DNA from: Variovorax boronicumulans
GTDB lineage: Bacteria > Pseudomonadota > Gammaproteobacteria > Burkholderiales > Burkholderiaceae_C
DNA: 64,000 nucleotides
Assembly: GCF_029892485.1 (NCBI RefSeq)
Contig: NZ_JARXVG010000005.1
Span: 186,001 to 250,000 of the forward strand
Direction of reading: 5' to 3'
Made by a program: the position numbers and the translations under genes. Shown one piece after another: positions 53,091 to 61,595 of this stretch; position 1 is the first letter of the stretch; the number at the start of each line of letters is the position of its first letter. The notes below the pieces were generated by a model, which was not told where the DNA came from, ran no database searches, and saw nothing but the letters and a program-made list of their open reading frames with translations.

Positions 53091-54119
53091 ATGGCAGAGC
53101 CTGGAAAAAAATTCACCATCCTCTCGTTCGTCGGAGGTGGCATACGCGGACTGATGTCGGTCACGATCCTGCAGAAACTGTGCGAGAAATTTCCGAACAT
53201 CGTGGCCGAGACCGACCTGATCGCAGGGTGCTCGACGGGGTCGATCATCACGAGCGAACTCTCATTCGGAAAGACGCCGAAGGACCTCATCGACTTCTTC
53301 AAGGGCGGCGAGATCAAGTTCTACGACAAGATGGACACCGACCCGAACAAGCCCGCCTACGACATCGACGAAGTGTTCGGTTCGCAGTACGCGATGTGGA
53401 AGGAAACGCGGGTCTCCGAGCTCGATCGCAAGGTGCTCTTCGTGACCTTCAATGCCGGCGGCCTCGCGACCTCGGACGACGGCGTCGTGACGCCCACGCC
53501 GTGGGCGCCGGTCATGTACACGAACATGGCGCAGGACATGGGCGACGTGCTCATCGCCAAGGCCGCCACCTCCAGCGGTGCGATGCCGGGGCAGCTGGGC
53601 TCCTATGAAGGCAACGTCGACGGCGCCTTCTTCAACCACGATCCGACAGTGGCGGCCATTGCGCTGGCCGTGCAGGCAGGGCACAAGCTGGAGGACATCA
53701 CGGCCATCACCATCGGCACCGGCCTCATGTACGACTGGATTGCGAGCGACACCCACAAGTGGGGCGCCAACCAGTGGATGGCGGGCGACGGCAACCCGTT
53801 CAACAACACGCCGCCCTTCCTCATGAACCAGTCCACGCCCGGGCCGATCCTGGACATGTGCCTGAACGGAACCTCCTGCAACCTCATGCCGACGCTGGCC
53901 GGCTTTCTGCTGGGCGACCGCTACGTCAACCTCAACCCGACGCTGCCCTTCTTCATTCCGGAGAACACCACGTATCCCGAGGCCATCCAGCTGCTGCAGG
54001 ACAAGGGCAGGGCCGCGGACACCTCCAAGGCGGAAGCATTGATCGAGGCCTACTGGTGGAACCATGTCGTCGGCGGTGGCGCCGAGGGCGACAGCCGGCG
54101 CAGTGCCGCGCGCGCCTGA
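53091..54119 (+). CDS. Patatin-like phospholipase
   Basis: Lipid acyl hydrolase of 342 residues. The oxyanion-hole loop is VGGGIRGLMSV (about residues 14-24), the nucleophile elbow GCSTGS holds the active serine (about residue 48), and the catalytic dyad aspartate is in VDGAFFNHD. No signal peptide is present, so it is cytoplasmic unless exported by a dedicated system. The ribosome binding site AAAGGAG is well placed. It is followed after 57 bp by a beta-trefoil protein gene, probably in the same operon. There is no nucleotidyltransferase nearby that would make it a CBASS effector. Confidence 0.9.
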   Translation: MAEPGKKFTILSFVGGGIRGLMSVTILQKLCEKFPNIVAETDLIAGCSTGSIITSELSFGKTPKDLIDFFKGGEIKFYDKMDTDPNKPAYDIDEVFGSQYAMWKETRVSELDRKVLFVTFNAGGLATSDDGVVTPTPWAPVMYTNMAQDMGDVLIAKAATSSGAMPGQLGSYEGNVDGAFFNHDPTVAAIALAVQAGHKLEDITAITIGTGLMYDWIASDTHKWGANQWMAGDGNPFNNTPPFLMNQSTPGPILDMCLNGTSCNLMPTLAGFLLGDRYVNLNPTLPFFIPENTTYPEAIQLLQDKGRAADTSKAEALIEAYWWNHVVGGGAEGDSRRSAARA

Positions 54120-54176
54120 GCGCCGATTCACGGCATTCATTCCACGAAACGTACGTATTCCTCTCAAGGAGCAACG

Positions 54177-54734
54177 ATGTCGACCCTTCAAAAAGATGTT
54201 TCGCCAGCGACCCCGACCATGGGCCCGCTGGACCTTGGCCCCTATGTCATCCGGCGTCTGGCAGGAAGCCACCTGGTGCTCGATGTGTTCCAGAACAACG
54301 CCGCCTCGGGCACCAAGATCATTGGCTATCCGCGCAATTCGCCGGACACCGGCAACCAGCAATGGACCTTCGTTGCCGCCGGCGCGGAGAACCCGGGGTG
54401 GTGGTACCTGCAGACGAAGATGAGCACCGGCTTCGTCGTCACGCTCGAGCCGTATACGCCGATCGAGCCGAACCTGCCGCTCGAGCCCAGGCCCCTGTTC
54501 ATGATGCCGAAGGACCCGCTGCAGCCCGACTTCCAACTCTGGTGCCTCCAGTCCACCGAGAAACTCGGCTACTGGTACATCCAGAGCAAATCCCACTCGA
54601 GCAATTCGCAGACGCCCATGGTCATCCAGCTTTCCAGCGACCAGTCTGCAGCGCCAGCGATGGCCGGCCCCATCAGCTTCATCGAGTTCGAGAAACAGGC
54701 ATGGGGGTTCGTGCCGCTCCTGCCGCTGGGTTGA
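54177..54734 (+). CDS. Ricin-type beta-trefoil (lectin-like) protein
   Basis: Protein of 185 residues without signal peptide. The stretch SHLVLDVFQNNAASGTKIIG followed by TGNQQWTF is the classic trefoil repeat with its Q-x-W motif. Two further repeat-like parts follow (WWYLQTKMSTGFVVTL and YWYIQSKSHSSNSQTPMVIQ). Such domains bind sugars or mediate protein contacts. The operon with a patatin-like lipase suggests a targeting partner. The ligand is unknown. Confidence 0.75.
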   Translation: MSTLQKDVSPATPTMGPLDLGPYVIRRLAGSHLVLDVFQNNAASGTKIIGYPRNSPDTGNQQWTFVAAGAENPGWWYLQTKMSTGFVVTLEPYTPIEPNLPLEPRPLFMMPKDPLQPDFQLWCLQSTEKLGYWYIQSKSHSSNSQTPMVIQLSSDQSAAPAMAGPISFIEFEKQAWGFVPLLPLG

Positions 54735-54868
54735 CACGCGAGGAGGGTGGAGCGGGGAGGGTGCCGGCGTGTTCACGCGCGAAGAAAAAAAGCAAGGCTC
54801 AGGGCGCGCGCGTGAACACCATCCGGTCCGCCAGCATTTCGCGGCCATGCCGGTTTTAAACTGCGCCC

Positions 54869-55246
54869 ATGCAACGCATCACGCAAGCCCAGCGCATCCT
54901 GCAACCCGTCGTGGAACTGCGGGGCGAGGGCGTCACGTTTGCGTATTCCGTTCGCGCACCCCGCTCCAAGGGCGTGATACCGCCGAGCTCCTACAAAGAT
55001 GGCGGCTTTTCCACGCTCGCCGATTGCCTGCGCGATGTGGCCAAGGCGCTCGGTGGCGACTTCAAGCGCATTTATGTACGCCTCGATGGCCACTGCGTCG
55101 GCGAGCGCGACATCGTCGAATTGCACGTGGACCCCGAGCAGGTCGCGGCCGCGCTGAAGGCCGAGTGCGATGCACTGGACGCGCTGCGCAAGCCCGTGGC
55201 CGAAGCCACTGCCCGGAAGAAGACCGGAAGCGTCACTGCCGGGTAG
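54869..55246 (+). CDS. Hypothetical protein
   Basis: Protein of 125 residues, alpha/beta in appearance, with GVTFAYSVRAPRSKGVIPPS near the N-terminus and a helical C-terminus ending in a lysine-rich tail. No membrane segment, signal or recognised domain. It is followed 15 bp later by a convergent gene. Confidence 0.65.
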   Translation: MQRITQAQRILQPVVELRGEGVTFAYSVRAPRSKGVIPPSSYKDGGFSTLADCLRDVAKALGGDFKRIYVRLDGHCVGERDIVELHVDPEQVAAALKAECDALDALRKPVAEATARKKTGSVTAG

Positions 55247-55261
55247 TCGGCAGTCGGAGTG

Positions 55262-56437
55262 TCACAAGGCTCCTGGCCCGAAATGGTTCCTGGGACCGCA
55301 ACGGCGGTCGCCGGATTGCACGGCGTTGCACGCGCTCTCCGCGGCCGTGTATTGCTGCTGACGCTGCCTGCGTTCCGCTTCGATCTGAGCGGGCGTCACG
55401 CCGGGCTCGGTCGGGCAGTTGCCGGCGATCATGTTCAGCGCCGTCCTCGTCATGAACATCACGGTTTCGTTGCTCGCGGTGATCGATGCGTTGGCCGGCA
55501 CCCTGGTCGCAATGACCGACTGCTTCATGGCCTCGCATGCCTGACTGGAAAGCCGCCCACCCGAGACTGCGGCTCCCGCCGGCATCGAACTGCCGCCGGC
55601 TGATGGGTTGGAATTGCCGCCGGACTCTCCAGCCATCTGGCGCGCGGCCGTCGCTGCGAGCGGGTGATCCGGGAACCGGCTGATCAAGGCGCGCTGCACT
55701 TCCCGGGCGCGGGCGCGGTCCCCCTGGCTGCTCAGTTCGTCGGCGCGCGCAAAAAGCTGCCCCGCGTTCATCGTCTGCAGGCCGGTGCGGAACTGCTGGT
55801 CTGCTCGCGCGGCTTCATCGCGCTTGCCTTGGGCTGCCTCCGCCTCCTCCCGCCTGGACGCGATGTACCTTTGCACCGTGGCCGTGCGCGCACTCGGCGA
55901 GAGCGGCATCTTGCACATGAGTTTGTTGGTGGTCGGGTCCAGCTCTCTCCACCAGGAGGGCCCTTCGGGAAACCAGTCGATGCATTCGGTCGCAGCGCCC
56001 CAGACGGCGGGCTCTGCAGGCCGCACCAGGCCGCGTTCCGCCGTCGGAGAACCACTGCCCGCGATGGCCTCATCCCTGGCGCAATGTCCCTTGTAGCCAG
56101 AGCCGGGAACGTACTTCCACCCTGCCGAGCCCCGGTGCGCCGTGGAGCAGGCAAACCAATGCACGGTGCCGTTGAGGATGTTGCCTTCCTCCTTGCCGGC
56201 TTGAAGCGTGCTGAGCCCTCCGCCGGGGCATTTGAAAGCGTCAGAGCTGTCGAAGAAATTCTTCGTCTGCTGGGGGTTCTCGACGCAGAAACCAACGTCG
56301 ACCGGGTAATCGCACTGATTGAACAGCGTCCGGTTCTTGCCAATGACGCAATGGCTGTCGGTGCCGTCGCTCGACGCATGCGCGTGCATGGCGCCGAACA
56401 TCAGGATGCTTACCGTCAAGTGACGAGTGATCGACAT
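55262..56437 (-). CDS. Secreted hypothetical protein
   Basis: Protein of 391 residues with an N-terminal signal peptide (LTVSILMFGAMHAHA). The mature N-terminal part has several cysteines (HCVIGKNRTLFNQCDYPVDV, VGFCVENPQ, KCPGGG), suggesting disulfide bonds. A helical middle region (QRYIASRREEAEAAQGKRDE) and a TPR-like stretch (ADELSSQGDRARAREVQRAL) follow, then a Ser/Gly-rich linker and a C-terminal domain with paired cysteines. GGAGG lies about six bases before the start at 56437. No function can be assigned. Confidence 0.75.
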   Translation of the reverse strand: MSITRHLTVSILMFGAMHAHASSDGTDSHCVIGKNRTLFNQCDYPVDVGFCVENPQQTKNFFDSSDAFKCPGGGLSTLQAGKEEGNILNGTVHWFACSTAHRGSAGWKYVPGSGYKGHCARDEAIAGSGSPTAERGLVRPAEPAVWGAATECIDWFPEGPSWWRELDPTTNKLMCKMPLSPSARTATVQRYIASRREEAEAAQGKRDEAARADQQFRTGLQTMNAGQLFARADELSSQGDRARAREVQRALISRFPDHPLAATAARQMAGESGGNSNPSAGGSSMPAGAAVSGGRLSSQACEAMKQSVIATRVPANASITASNETVMFMTRTALNMIAGNCPTEPGVTPAQIEAERRQRQQQYTAAESACNAVQSGDRRCGPRNHFGPGAL

Positions 56438-56546
56438 GCGGGCCTCCGTTGATTTCAAGGGAGTTTGAATCTAGCCGTTCAATTTGTAAACCAAATGCTT
56501 CATTTATGGGGTGCGGCCGCTGCGCTCATGGACGCAGTGCAATCGA

Positions 56547-57365
56547 TCAATCCCAGGCCGGCGACAACCCAGCCGGGTCCGTGAGCCGCTCGCCGCGATC
56601 AAGCGCCGCCATCTGCGCCATCTCCGCATCTGTCAGCCTCAACTGCCGCGCCTTCAGGTTGCCTTCAAGGTTCGCCCGCTTCGTGGACGACGGAATCACC
56701 GCATAGCCCAACTGCATCGCCCAAGCCAGCGTGACCTGCGCGGTCGTCGCGTCGTGAGCCTTGGCAATCGCCTCGATCACCGGGTCGGCAATCACCTTGC
56801 CGTAGGCCAGCGTCATGTACGAGGTGATGTGGATGCCCTGGCTCTTCGCGAACTCCGCCACCTTGCGGTTCTGCAGGTACGGGTGCAGCTCGACCTGGTT
56901 GGTGGCGATGTTCTCTGCGCCCACGGACGCAATCGCTTCCTTCATCAGCGCGATGTTGAAGTTCGACACGCCGATGCGCTTGGTGAGCCCCAGCGCCTTG
57001 GCCTCGGCCAGCGCGCCCATGAACTCGGCGACAGAAACCGCGTTGCCGGGCGAGGGCCAGTGGATCAGCGTCAGGTCGACGTGGTCGGTGCGCAGCTTGG
57101 CGAGGCTGTCTTTCAGGCTAGTCACCAGCTTGGCCTTGGCGTAGTTGTCGGTCCAGATCTTGGTGGTGATGAAGAGGCTGTCGCGCGCCACGCCGCTTTC
57201 GGCAATCGCCTGGCCCACCTCGGCTTCGTTGCCGTAGATCTGCGCGGTGTCGATGACGCGGTAGCCCACGTCCAAGCCGTTCTTCACCGAGTCGATGACC
57301 ACCTGGCCCTTCAGGCGGAAGGTGCCGAGGCCGAAGGCGGGGATGGTGTTGTTCGTCGTTGTCAT
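56547..57365 (-). CDS. dkgB: Aldo/keto reductase, 2,5-didehydrogluconate reductase B type
   Basis: NADPH-dependent reductase of 272 residues (E. coli DkgB has 267). The catalytic tetrad is visible: aspartate and tyrosine in DTAQIYGNE, lysine in FITTKIW and histidine in [10 protein letters not shown]. The cofactor segment near the C-terminus is [17 protein letters not shown]. It reduces keto-sugars or other aldehydes. The start at 57365 gives the usual [14 protein letters not shown]-terminus. It lies 44 bp downstream of an MFS transporter gene on the same strand. Confidence 0.92.
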   Translation of the reverse strand: MTTTNNTIPAFGLGTFRLKGQVVIDSVKNGLDVGYRVIDTAQIYGNEAEVGQAIAESGVARDSLFITTKIWTDNYAKAKLVTSLKDSLAKLRTDHVDLTLIHWPSPGNAVSVAEFMGALAEAKALGLTKRIGVSNFNIALMKEAIASVGAENIATNQVELHPYLQNRKVAEFAKSQGIHITSYMTLAYGKVIADPVIEAIAKAHDATTAQVTLAWAMQLGYAVIPSSTKRANLEGNLKARQLRLTDAEMAQMAALDRGERLTDPAGLSPAWD

Positions 57366-57409
57366 GGTGTTGTCCTTGTGCGTTGAAAAAGAAGAAGAGA
57401 AGTCAGCGA

Positions 57410-58612
57410 TCAGTGCCCGACCGGCACCGGCCCCGAAGCGCGCACCGGAATCCCGGCACGGCGGTCCAGCGTGCCGCTCCACTGCGTGAGGGCCAAGGAG
57501 ACGAGCACCACCAGTGCGCCGATCCATGGCGTGTGCATGAGGCCCAGGTGCGTCACGATCAGGCCGCCGGCCCAGGCTGCGAGGGCAATGCCCAGGTTGA
57601 AGGCCGCGATGTTCAGGCCCGAGGCCACGTCCACTGCCTGCGGCGTGAAGCGCTCGGCCTGCTTCACCACATACACCTGCAGCCCCGGCACGTTGCCGAA
57701 CGCGACCGCGCCCCACATCAGCACCGCCACCAGTGCCAGCCACTTGTGCGGCGCCGCGAAGTTGAAGACCAGCAGCACGGCGGCCAGCAGCGCGAAGATG
57801 ATCTTGAGCGCCGGAATCGGCCCCAGCCGGTCGGCCAGCTTGCCGCCCCAGATGTTGCCCACCGCCACCGACACACCGTAAACCAGCATCACCCAGCCCA
57901 CCGCGCCGGCGCTGAAGCCCGACACGTCGGTGAGGATCGGCGCGAGAAAGGTGAACGGAATGAACGAGCCGCCGTAGCCGATCGCCGTCTTGGCATACAC
58001 CAGCAACAGCCGCGGCTCGGCCAGCACCTTGGCCTGCTGCGCCAGCGAGGCCGGCGCCGTGTGGCGGATGTTGTTGGGAATGAAGATCCAGCTGCCGACG
58101 AAGGCGACAACGCCCAGTGCGGACACGGCCAGGAAGGTCTCGCGCCAGCCGAAGTGCTGCCCGATGAACGTGCCCAGCGGCACGCCCGTGACCAGCGCCA
58201 CCGTGAGCCCGGTGAACATGATCGCGATGGCGCTCGCCGCCTTTTCCTTGGGCACCAGGCCCGTGGCGATGGTCGAGCCGATCGAGAAGAACACCCCGTG
58301 CGCCAGCCCCGTGAGGATGCGCGCGGCCACCAGCGATTCATAACTGGGCGCCTGCCACGCCAGCAGGTTGCCGAGCGTGAACAGCGCCATCAGCCCGAGC
58401 AGCAGCGCCTTGCGCGGCAGCTTGCCCGTGAGGGCGGTGAGCACCGGCGCGCCGATGGCGACGCCCAGGGCGTAGAGGCTGACCAGCAAGCCGGCCGAGG
58501 GCAGGCTGATGGCAAGGTCAGCAGCGACCGTGGGGATGAGGCCAACGATGACGAACTCGGTCGTTCCGATGGCGAAGGCGCTGAGGGTCAGCGCGAGTAG
58601 GGCGATTGGCAT
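57410..58612 (-). CDS. MFS transporter, DHA1/AraJ-type
   Basis: Inner-membrane drug/sugar:proton antiporter-like protein of 400 residues with twelve helices. The N-terminus [21 protein letters not shown] is highly characteristic of the AraJ/YdhP group, and the loop 2-3 and motif C regions ([20 protein letters not shown]) are intact. The natural substrate is unknown. It is probably cotranscribed with the aldo-keto reductase gene. Confidence 0.92.
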   Translation of the reverse strand: MPIALLALTLSAFAIGTTEFVIVGLIPTVAADLAISLPSAGLLVSLYALGVAIGAPVLTALTGKLPRKALLLGLMALFTLGNLLAWQAPSYESLVAARILTGLAHGVFFSIGSTIATGLVPKEKAASAIAIMFTGLTVALVTGVPLGTFIGQHFGWRETFLAVSALGVVAFVGSWIFIPNNIRHTAPASLAQQAKVLAEPRLLLVYAKTAIGYGGSFIPFTFLAPILTDVSGFSAGAVGWVMLVYGVSVAVGNIWGGKLADRLGPIPALKIIFALLAAVLLVFNFAAPHKWLALVAVLMWGAVAFGNVPGLQVYVVKQAERFTPQAVDVASGLNIAAFNLGIALAAWAGGLIVTHLGLMHTPWIGALVVLVSLALTQWSGTLDRRAGIPVRASGPVPVGH

Positions 58613-58760
58613 GAGGCACTCCTGGATGGGTTAGGAGGAGTGTCTTGGGGATACCTTTGCGGATAAATGGGGGTTGGGGCAGAAGATACTTGTGCTGAAG
58701 ACAAAGATCTCACTTCCCGTCGAACTAGCTATCTGCTCGGCTATCGGGAGCTATGGGGAG

Positions 58761-59327
58761 CTATGGGGAAATAACGCGGAACCAATCACGCATTGTTTGC
58801 CGAACGCGATCGGTTTCTTCCTCGGGAATTTCAGTCATGTGGCAGATGGTGTTGCGCAAGTGAACGATAAGACGCGCGCCTTGAATCAATCCCTTGTCGC
58901 GGACCAAGTCGTCAAATCCATCTTTCCACGCGTGATCGATCACGCGTAGGAGTTGCGGAAACGTCATAAGCGCAGATCGATCACGTGAGCCGAGTGCCAT
59001 CCAACTTTTCACTTCGTCGGTTTCTTCGATTTTGATCACCTCGTCTTGGACATCCTTTGGAACTTTGTCCCACCAAGGGCGGCTCGCATCCTTCGAAAGT
59101 ACATCAACCACAAAGCCTCTCAGGAAGTTCTCGAATACGAAGATCAACCGATAGGTTTCCGCGGCCATCGTTGCTCTTTTAACGCTAGCAGGGAGCAAGG
59201 GGGCAAGGTCGTAAGAAGGCGCGAGCAGCAGGGTGTCTTCGGGAACCAGATTTTCCATTTTGGAAACCGACCGCTCGACCGCTTGTCCGAGCATGAGAAA
59301 TAACGCGGCCTTGGAATCGATGCTCAT
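58761..59327 (-). CDS. Swt1-type HEPN domain protein
   Basis: Protein of 188 residues, all-helical in appearance. The C-terminal part carries the HEPN ribonuclease motif R-x4-H as LRNTICHM (R158 and H163), with the polar Asn after the arginine typical of active HEPN RNases. The stretch ETYRLIFVFENFLRGFVVDV is the usual first core helix of the Swt1-like subgroup. The start overlaps the stop of the upstream DUF5343-like gene by four bases. GC content is clearly lower than in neighbours, pointing to transfer. RNA cleavage is expected from the family but not shown. Confidence 0.8.
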   Translation of the reverse strand: MSIDSKAALFLMLGQAVERSVSKMENLVPEDTLLLAPSYDLAPLLPASVKRATMAAETYRLIFVFENFLRGFVVDVLSKDASRPWWDKVPKDVQDEVIKIEETDEVKSWMALGSRDRSALMTFPQLLRVIDHAWKDGFDDLVRDKGLIQGARLIVHLRNTICHMTEIPEEETDRVRQTMRDWFRVISP

Positions 59328-60028
59328 GCGAAAGATTTCCGGAGCGCATTAAAGATGTTCAAGTACACCTCCTCAGATCCATTGTTTGGCAAATGCACTT
59401 GAATGTTGTAGTGGAACTCAGGGCGCATTGGTTTTGCCAGTCCATTTTTCCAAGATGTGCCCACTTGTTCATCAGAGCTATCTTCCGGTTGATCATCCTC
59501 TCGTTTTTTTGATGAAGGCGGCGTGGATCGGTTGGAGAAATCACCTTGTTTAATAAGTGATGACAGGGTTGAAACGATCCGACCGGTCATGTCGTCATCA
59601 GTGCCTGCTACTTGCGCAACCAGACCTCTCAATTTCTCCGAAGTCAGAGAGTGCGCATCTTCGTTTGCCGCGAACAATGGGGCATAGGCCGAGCGAATTC
59701 CGTCGGCAACTGCGTGTTTAGCGGTATCCCGACTTTTCAGCAGTCGGTAGTTGGCGGTGGGGCTCCCGGATTGATCGAGAAATTTTAAATTTCTGAGCAA
59801 CGGTATAACTTGTCGATCATTGGAGCCCTTAAGACCAATCGTGTTTGAAGAAAATCTTGGGTAAATTTGTCGGGAACTTTGGCGGAAAGAATCGCCGAAA
59901 AAAGCGTTTCGATGTTCTTGTTTGATGCAAGGTAAGGCAGCGAAGTAGCCATATTCAGAATCCGAATAGTTGAAGAAATGCATGGTTACACGGCTGATGA
60001 TTTGTGTCCACGTTTTTGCGTTAGCCAT
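59324..60028 (-). CDS. DUF5343-like protein, partner of the HEPN gene
   Basis: Protein of 234 residues. The central part FSSNTIGLKGSNDRQVIPLL, then LKFLDQSGSPTANYRLLKSRD and IRSAYAPLFA, has the layout of DUF5343 proteins, with a winged-helix-like first half. After a Ser/Asp-rich linker the C-terminus reads FHYNIQVHLPNNGSEEVYLN, a segment often seen in defence-associated proteins. Base composition is AT-rich compared with the surroundings. It is the first gene of the two-gene unit with the HEPN gene (ATGA overlap). It may sense a trigger or restrain the HEPN nuclease; this is inference. Confidence 0.7.
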   Translation of the reverse strand: MANAKTWTQIISRVTMHFFNYSDSEYGYFAALPCIKQEHRNAFFGDSFRQSSRQIYPRFSSNTIGLKGSNDRQVIPLLRNLKFLDQSGSPTANYRLLKSRDTAKHAVADGIRSAYAPLFAANEDAHSLTSEKLRGLVAQVAGTDDDMTGRIVSTLSSLIKQGDFSNRSTPPSSKKREDDQPEDSSDEQVGTSWKNGLAKPMRPEFHYNIQVHLPNNGSEEVYLNIFNALRKSFA

Positions 60029-60122
60029 CCAGTAGACCTACTCTTAAATGCAAGCGAAGCGACCGTGAGGCCTGCGACGCCCCGAGGGCGAAGTTGGCGA
60101 ATCCCTCTGCAGTTGTCCTAGA

Positions 60123-60330
60123 TATACTGCTTCCCGTCGCGCAAAAAGCGCGGCCGGGTTTGGAAGCCCGTCGAAGTTCTGCGACGAGAGCCGCAGTCAC
60201 CGCAACATGGTCTGCGGCTTTTCTGTTTGCGCCTCCAGTTTTTGGCGGCTCGAACGGGAAGGCGCGAGCCTTGCCGGTTCTCGTCAGAGCTTCCCGGTCT
60301 TCCAACCCGTTCGAGCTGCCGCCATCGTTT
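60123..60330 (+). ncRNA. Highly structured leader / candidate regulatory RNA
   Basis: The 352-bp stretch 60029-60380 has no gene but much pairing potential downstream of a possible -10 box TATACT (60123-60128). GCCGCAG/CTGCGGC (60190-60196, 60212-60218) makes a hairpin followed by TTTTCTGTTT, a possible attenuator. Long-range complements are GGGTTTGGAAG (60156-60166) with CTTCCAACCC (60299-60308), GACGAGA (60183-60189) with TCTCGTC (60279-60285), and 60244-60258 with 60306-60323. Several of these exclude one another. The layout recalls phage C4-type antisense RNAs ahead of a controlled ORF, but identity is not certain. Confidence 0.4.
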
Positions 60331-60380
60331 GGAAGCGGGTGCGGCGGTTGTTGCAAAACCGAAGTTCTGGGAGGCCGCAC

Positions 60381-60713
60381 ATGGCTGAATCCGCATCCAC
60401 CCCCGCGCAATCGCGCGCCGGTTCCACATCCCTCACCCTCGACGACCTCGCAATCCAAACCTGCGACGACGCCGACAGCCTCACCGAGGTCCTGCGCGCC
60501 TACACCGCGTTCGAAAAGCTCATCGAACCCGGCGCCACCGACGACAGCGAGGCGCTCGCTCCCACCCGCAGCGAATTGGGCGCCTTGCTTAGCTTGATCA
60601 ACGAAGCGCTCGTGGCGCGCATCGACGCCGTCAATGCAGCCGCTGGCGACATGCGCCGGGCGCTGCAAGGCGGCTGCGTCGGCGGCAACAGCCTCGTGCC
60701 TTCGGCGACGTAA
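60381..60713 (+). CDS. Hypothetical protein behind the structured leader
   Basis: Acidic protein of 110 residues, predicted helical (SLTEVLRAYTAFEKLIEPG, LGALLSLINEALVARIDAV). No domain recognised. GGGAGG lies about seven bases before the ATG. It sits between a long structured leader and a strong terminator, so it seems to be a separate, regulated unit, possibly left from a phage or satellite element next to the HEPN module. Confidence 0.65.
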   Translation: MAESASTPAQSRAGSTSLTLDDLAIQTCDDADSLTEVLRAYTAFEKLIEPGATDDSEALAPTRSELGALLSLINEALVARIDAVNAAAGDMRRALQGGCVGGNSLVPSAT

Positions 60714-60724
60714 GTAAGCGCCGG

Positions 60725-60755
60725 GCCGCCGGTTGGCCCGGCGGCTTTTTTTTCT
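60725..60755 (+). terminator. Rho-independent terminator
   Basis: GCCGCCGG/CCGGCGGC stem with a five-base loop, followed by eight T and then a CT-repeat tract (to about 60769). It ends the unit at 60381-60713. Confidence 0.9.
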
Positions 60756-60869
60756 CTCTCTCTCTCTTTCGTCAGGACTGCACCTCGTGTTCGACGCCTG
60801 CGGATGAGCATGCGAGGCGTCAAGCGGGAGCAAGGGTACCGGCAACGGCAAGAAATTCACGAGTTCGCA

Positions 60870-61331
60870 TCAGCGCTCCAGGCCGTCCGAAAGGCCGGGA
60901 TTGCAGCCCGGCAGTTTTGAAGTCTTCAAATCGGGATAGAGCTGGATGGCGGCGAAGTCATTGACCTGCGCATCGCCGTCCCTTTTCTCCCGGTAGGCAT
61001 GTGCAAATTTCTGGACGTCGAGGCGTGCGGGGAACAGGTTCTTCAGCGCGCGAGCCACGTTGTTGGCGCGCGTTCGTGCGAGTTGCGCCGCCTCTCTCGC
61101 CGTTCTCTCCGGTGGCTCGGCGGTAGCGCCTGCTTCGACACCTGCGCTGTTGTACGTCGCAAACATCGCATCTGCGTTGGCAATCCAGTCGGCCAGGCGG
61201 CCGATTTGCGCACGGTCCAGCGCGGCGGAGCCGTCCGCGAATGTCAACGTGATCTGAATGATTCGCTGGCATGCCGAGGCATGGGCACACGCTGCAACCA
61301 TCGCCGCTGCCAGCAGCCACTTAGCTCGCAT
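60870..61331 (-). CDS. Secreted hypothetical protein, OmpA-like remnant
   Basis: Protein of 153 residues with a signal peptide (KWLLAAAMVAACAHASA). The mature part resembles a degenerate OmpA-like domain: ITLTFADGSAALDRAQIGRL near the start and ARTRANNVARALKNLF later, where OmpA proteins have their L-x2-R-A-x2-V helix. The peptidoglycan-binding Asp/Arg pair cannot be identified with confidence. The ATG at 61331 is preceded by GAGG at seven bases; an ATG four codons upstream is less likely. Confidence 0.65.
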   Translation of the reverse strand: MRAKWLLAAAMVAACAHASACQRIIQITLTFADGSAALDRAQIGRLADWIANADAMFATYNSAGVEAGATAEPPERTAREAAQLARTRANNVARALKNLFPARLDVQKFAHAYREKRDGDAQVNDFAAIQLYPDLKTSKLPGCNPGLSDGLER

Positions 61332-61348
61332 GGAACACCTCATCTTGG

Positions 61349-61373
61349 AACTCCCGGTTGTGGTCCGGGAGTT
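61349..61373. other. Perfect inverted repeat in divergent intergenic region
   Basis: AACTCCCGG and CCGGGAGTT form nine-base perfect arms around a seven-base loop, 18 bases upstream of the secreted protein start at 61331. There is no T-run, so it is more likely an operator or a leader hairpin than a terminator. The remaining space up to the DUF3455 gene at 61596 holds three GCATCC copies at 61508, 61517 and 61529. Confidence 0.45.
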
Positions 61374-61595
61374 CTAGAGGGATGCGGCCGATGACACTGT
61401 GGCCCAGTGTGAATCGGCTGGAAATTCGTCACGCCGGGCGCCGGTTTCGGCTTTCTGCGGCGGCCTGTTGCGGAAAGTCCCCGGCGTCCACGGCCGAAAA
61501 ATATTTCGCATCCCCTGCATCCAAACGTGCATCCGGCGGGTAGTACCTATCAGCAGCGAGGAGCTGCTGACCTTCTACAACTCAGGAGTAATTCC

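Noticed and set aside
53091..54119. Patatin gene as a CBASS effector (CapV-like)
   Set aside because: No CD-NTase, Cap2/Cap3 or other signalling gene is near; only a beta-trefoil gene is linked.
58680..60770. Integrated prophage or genomic island with att sites
   Set aside because: Base composition and a structured leader suggest transfer, but no integrase, tRNA target or direct-repeat ends could be found in the window.
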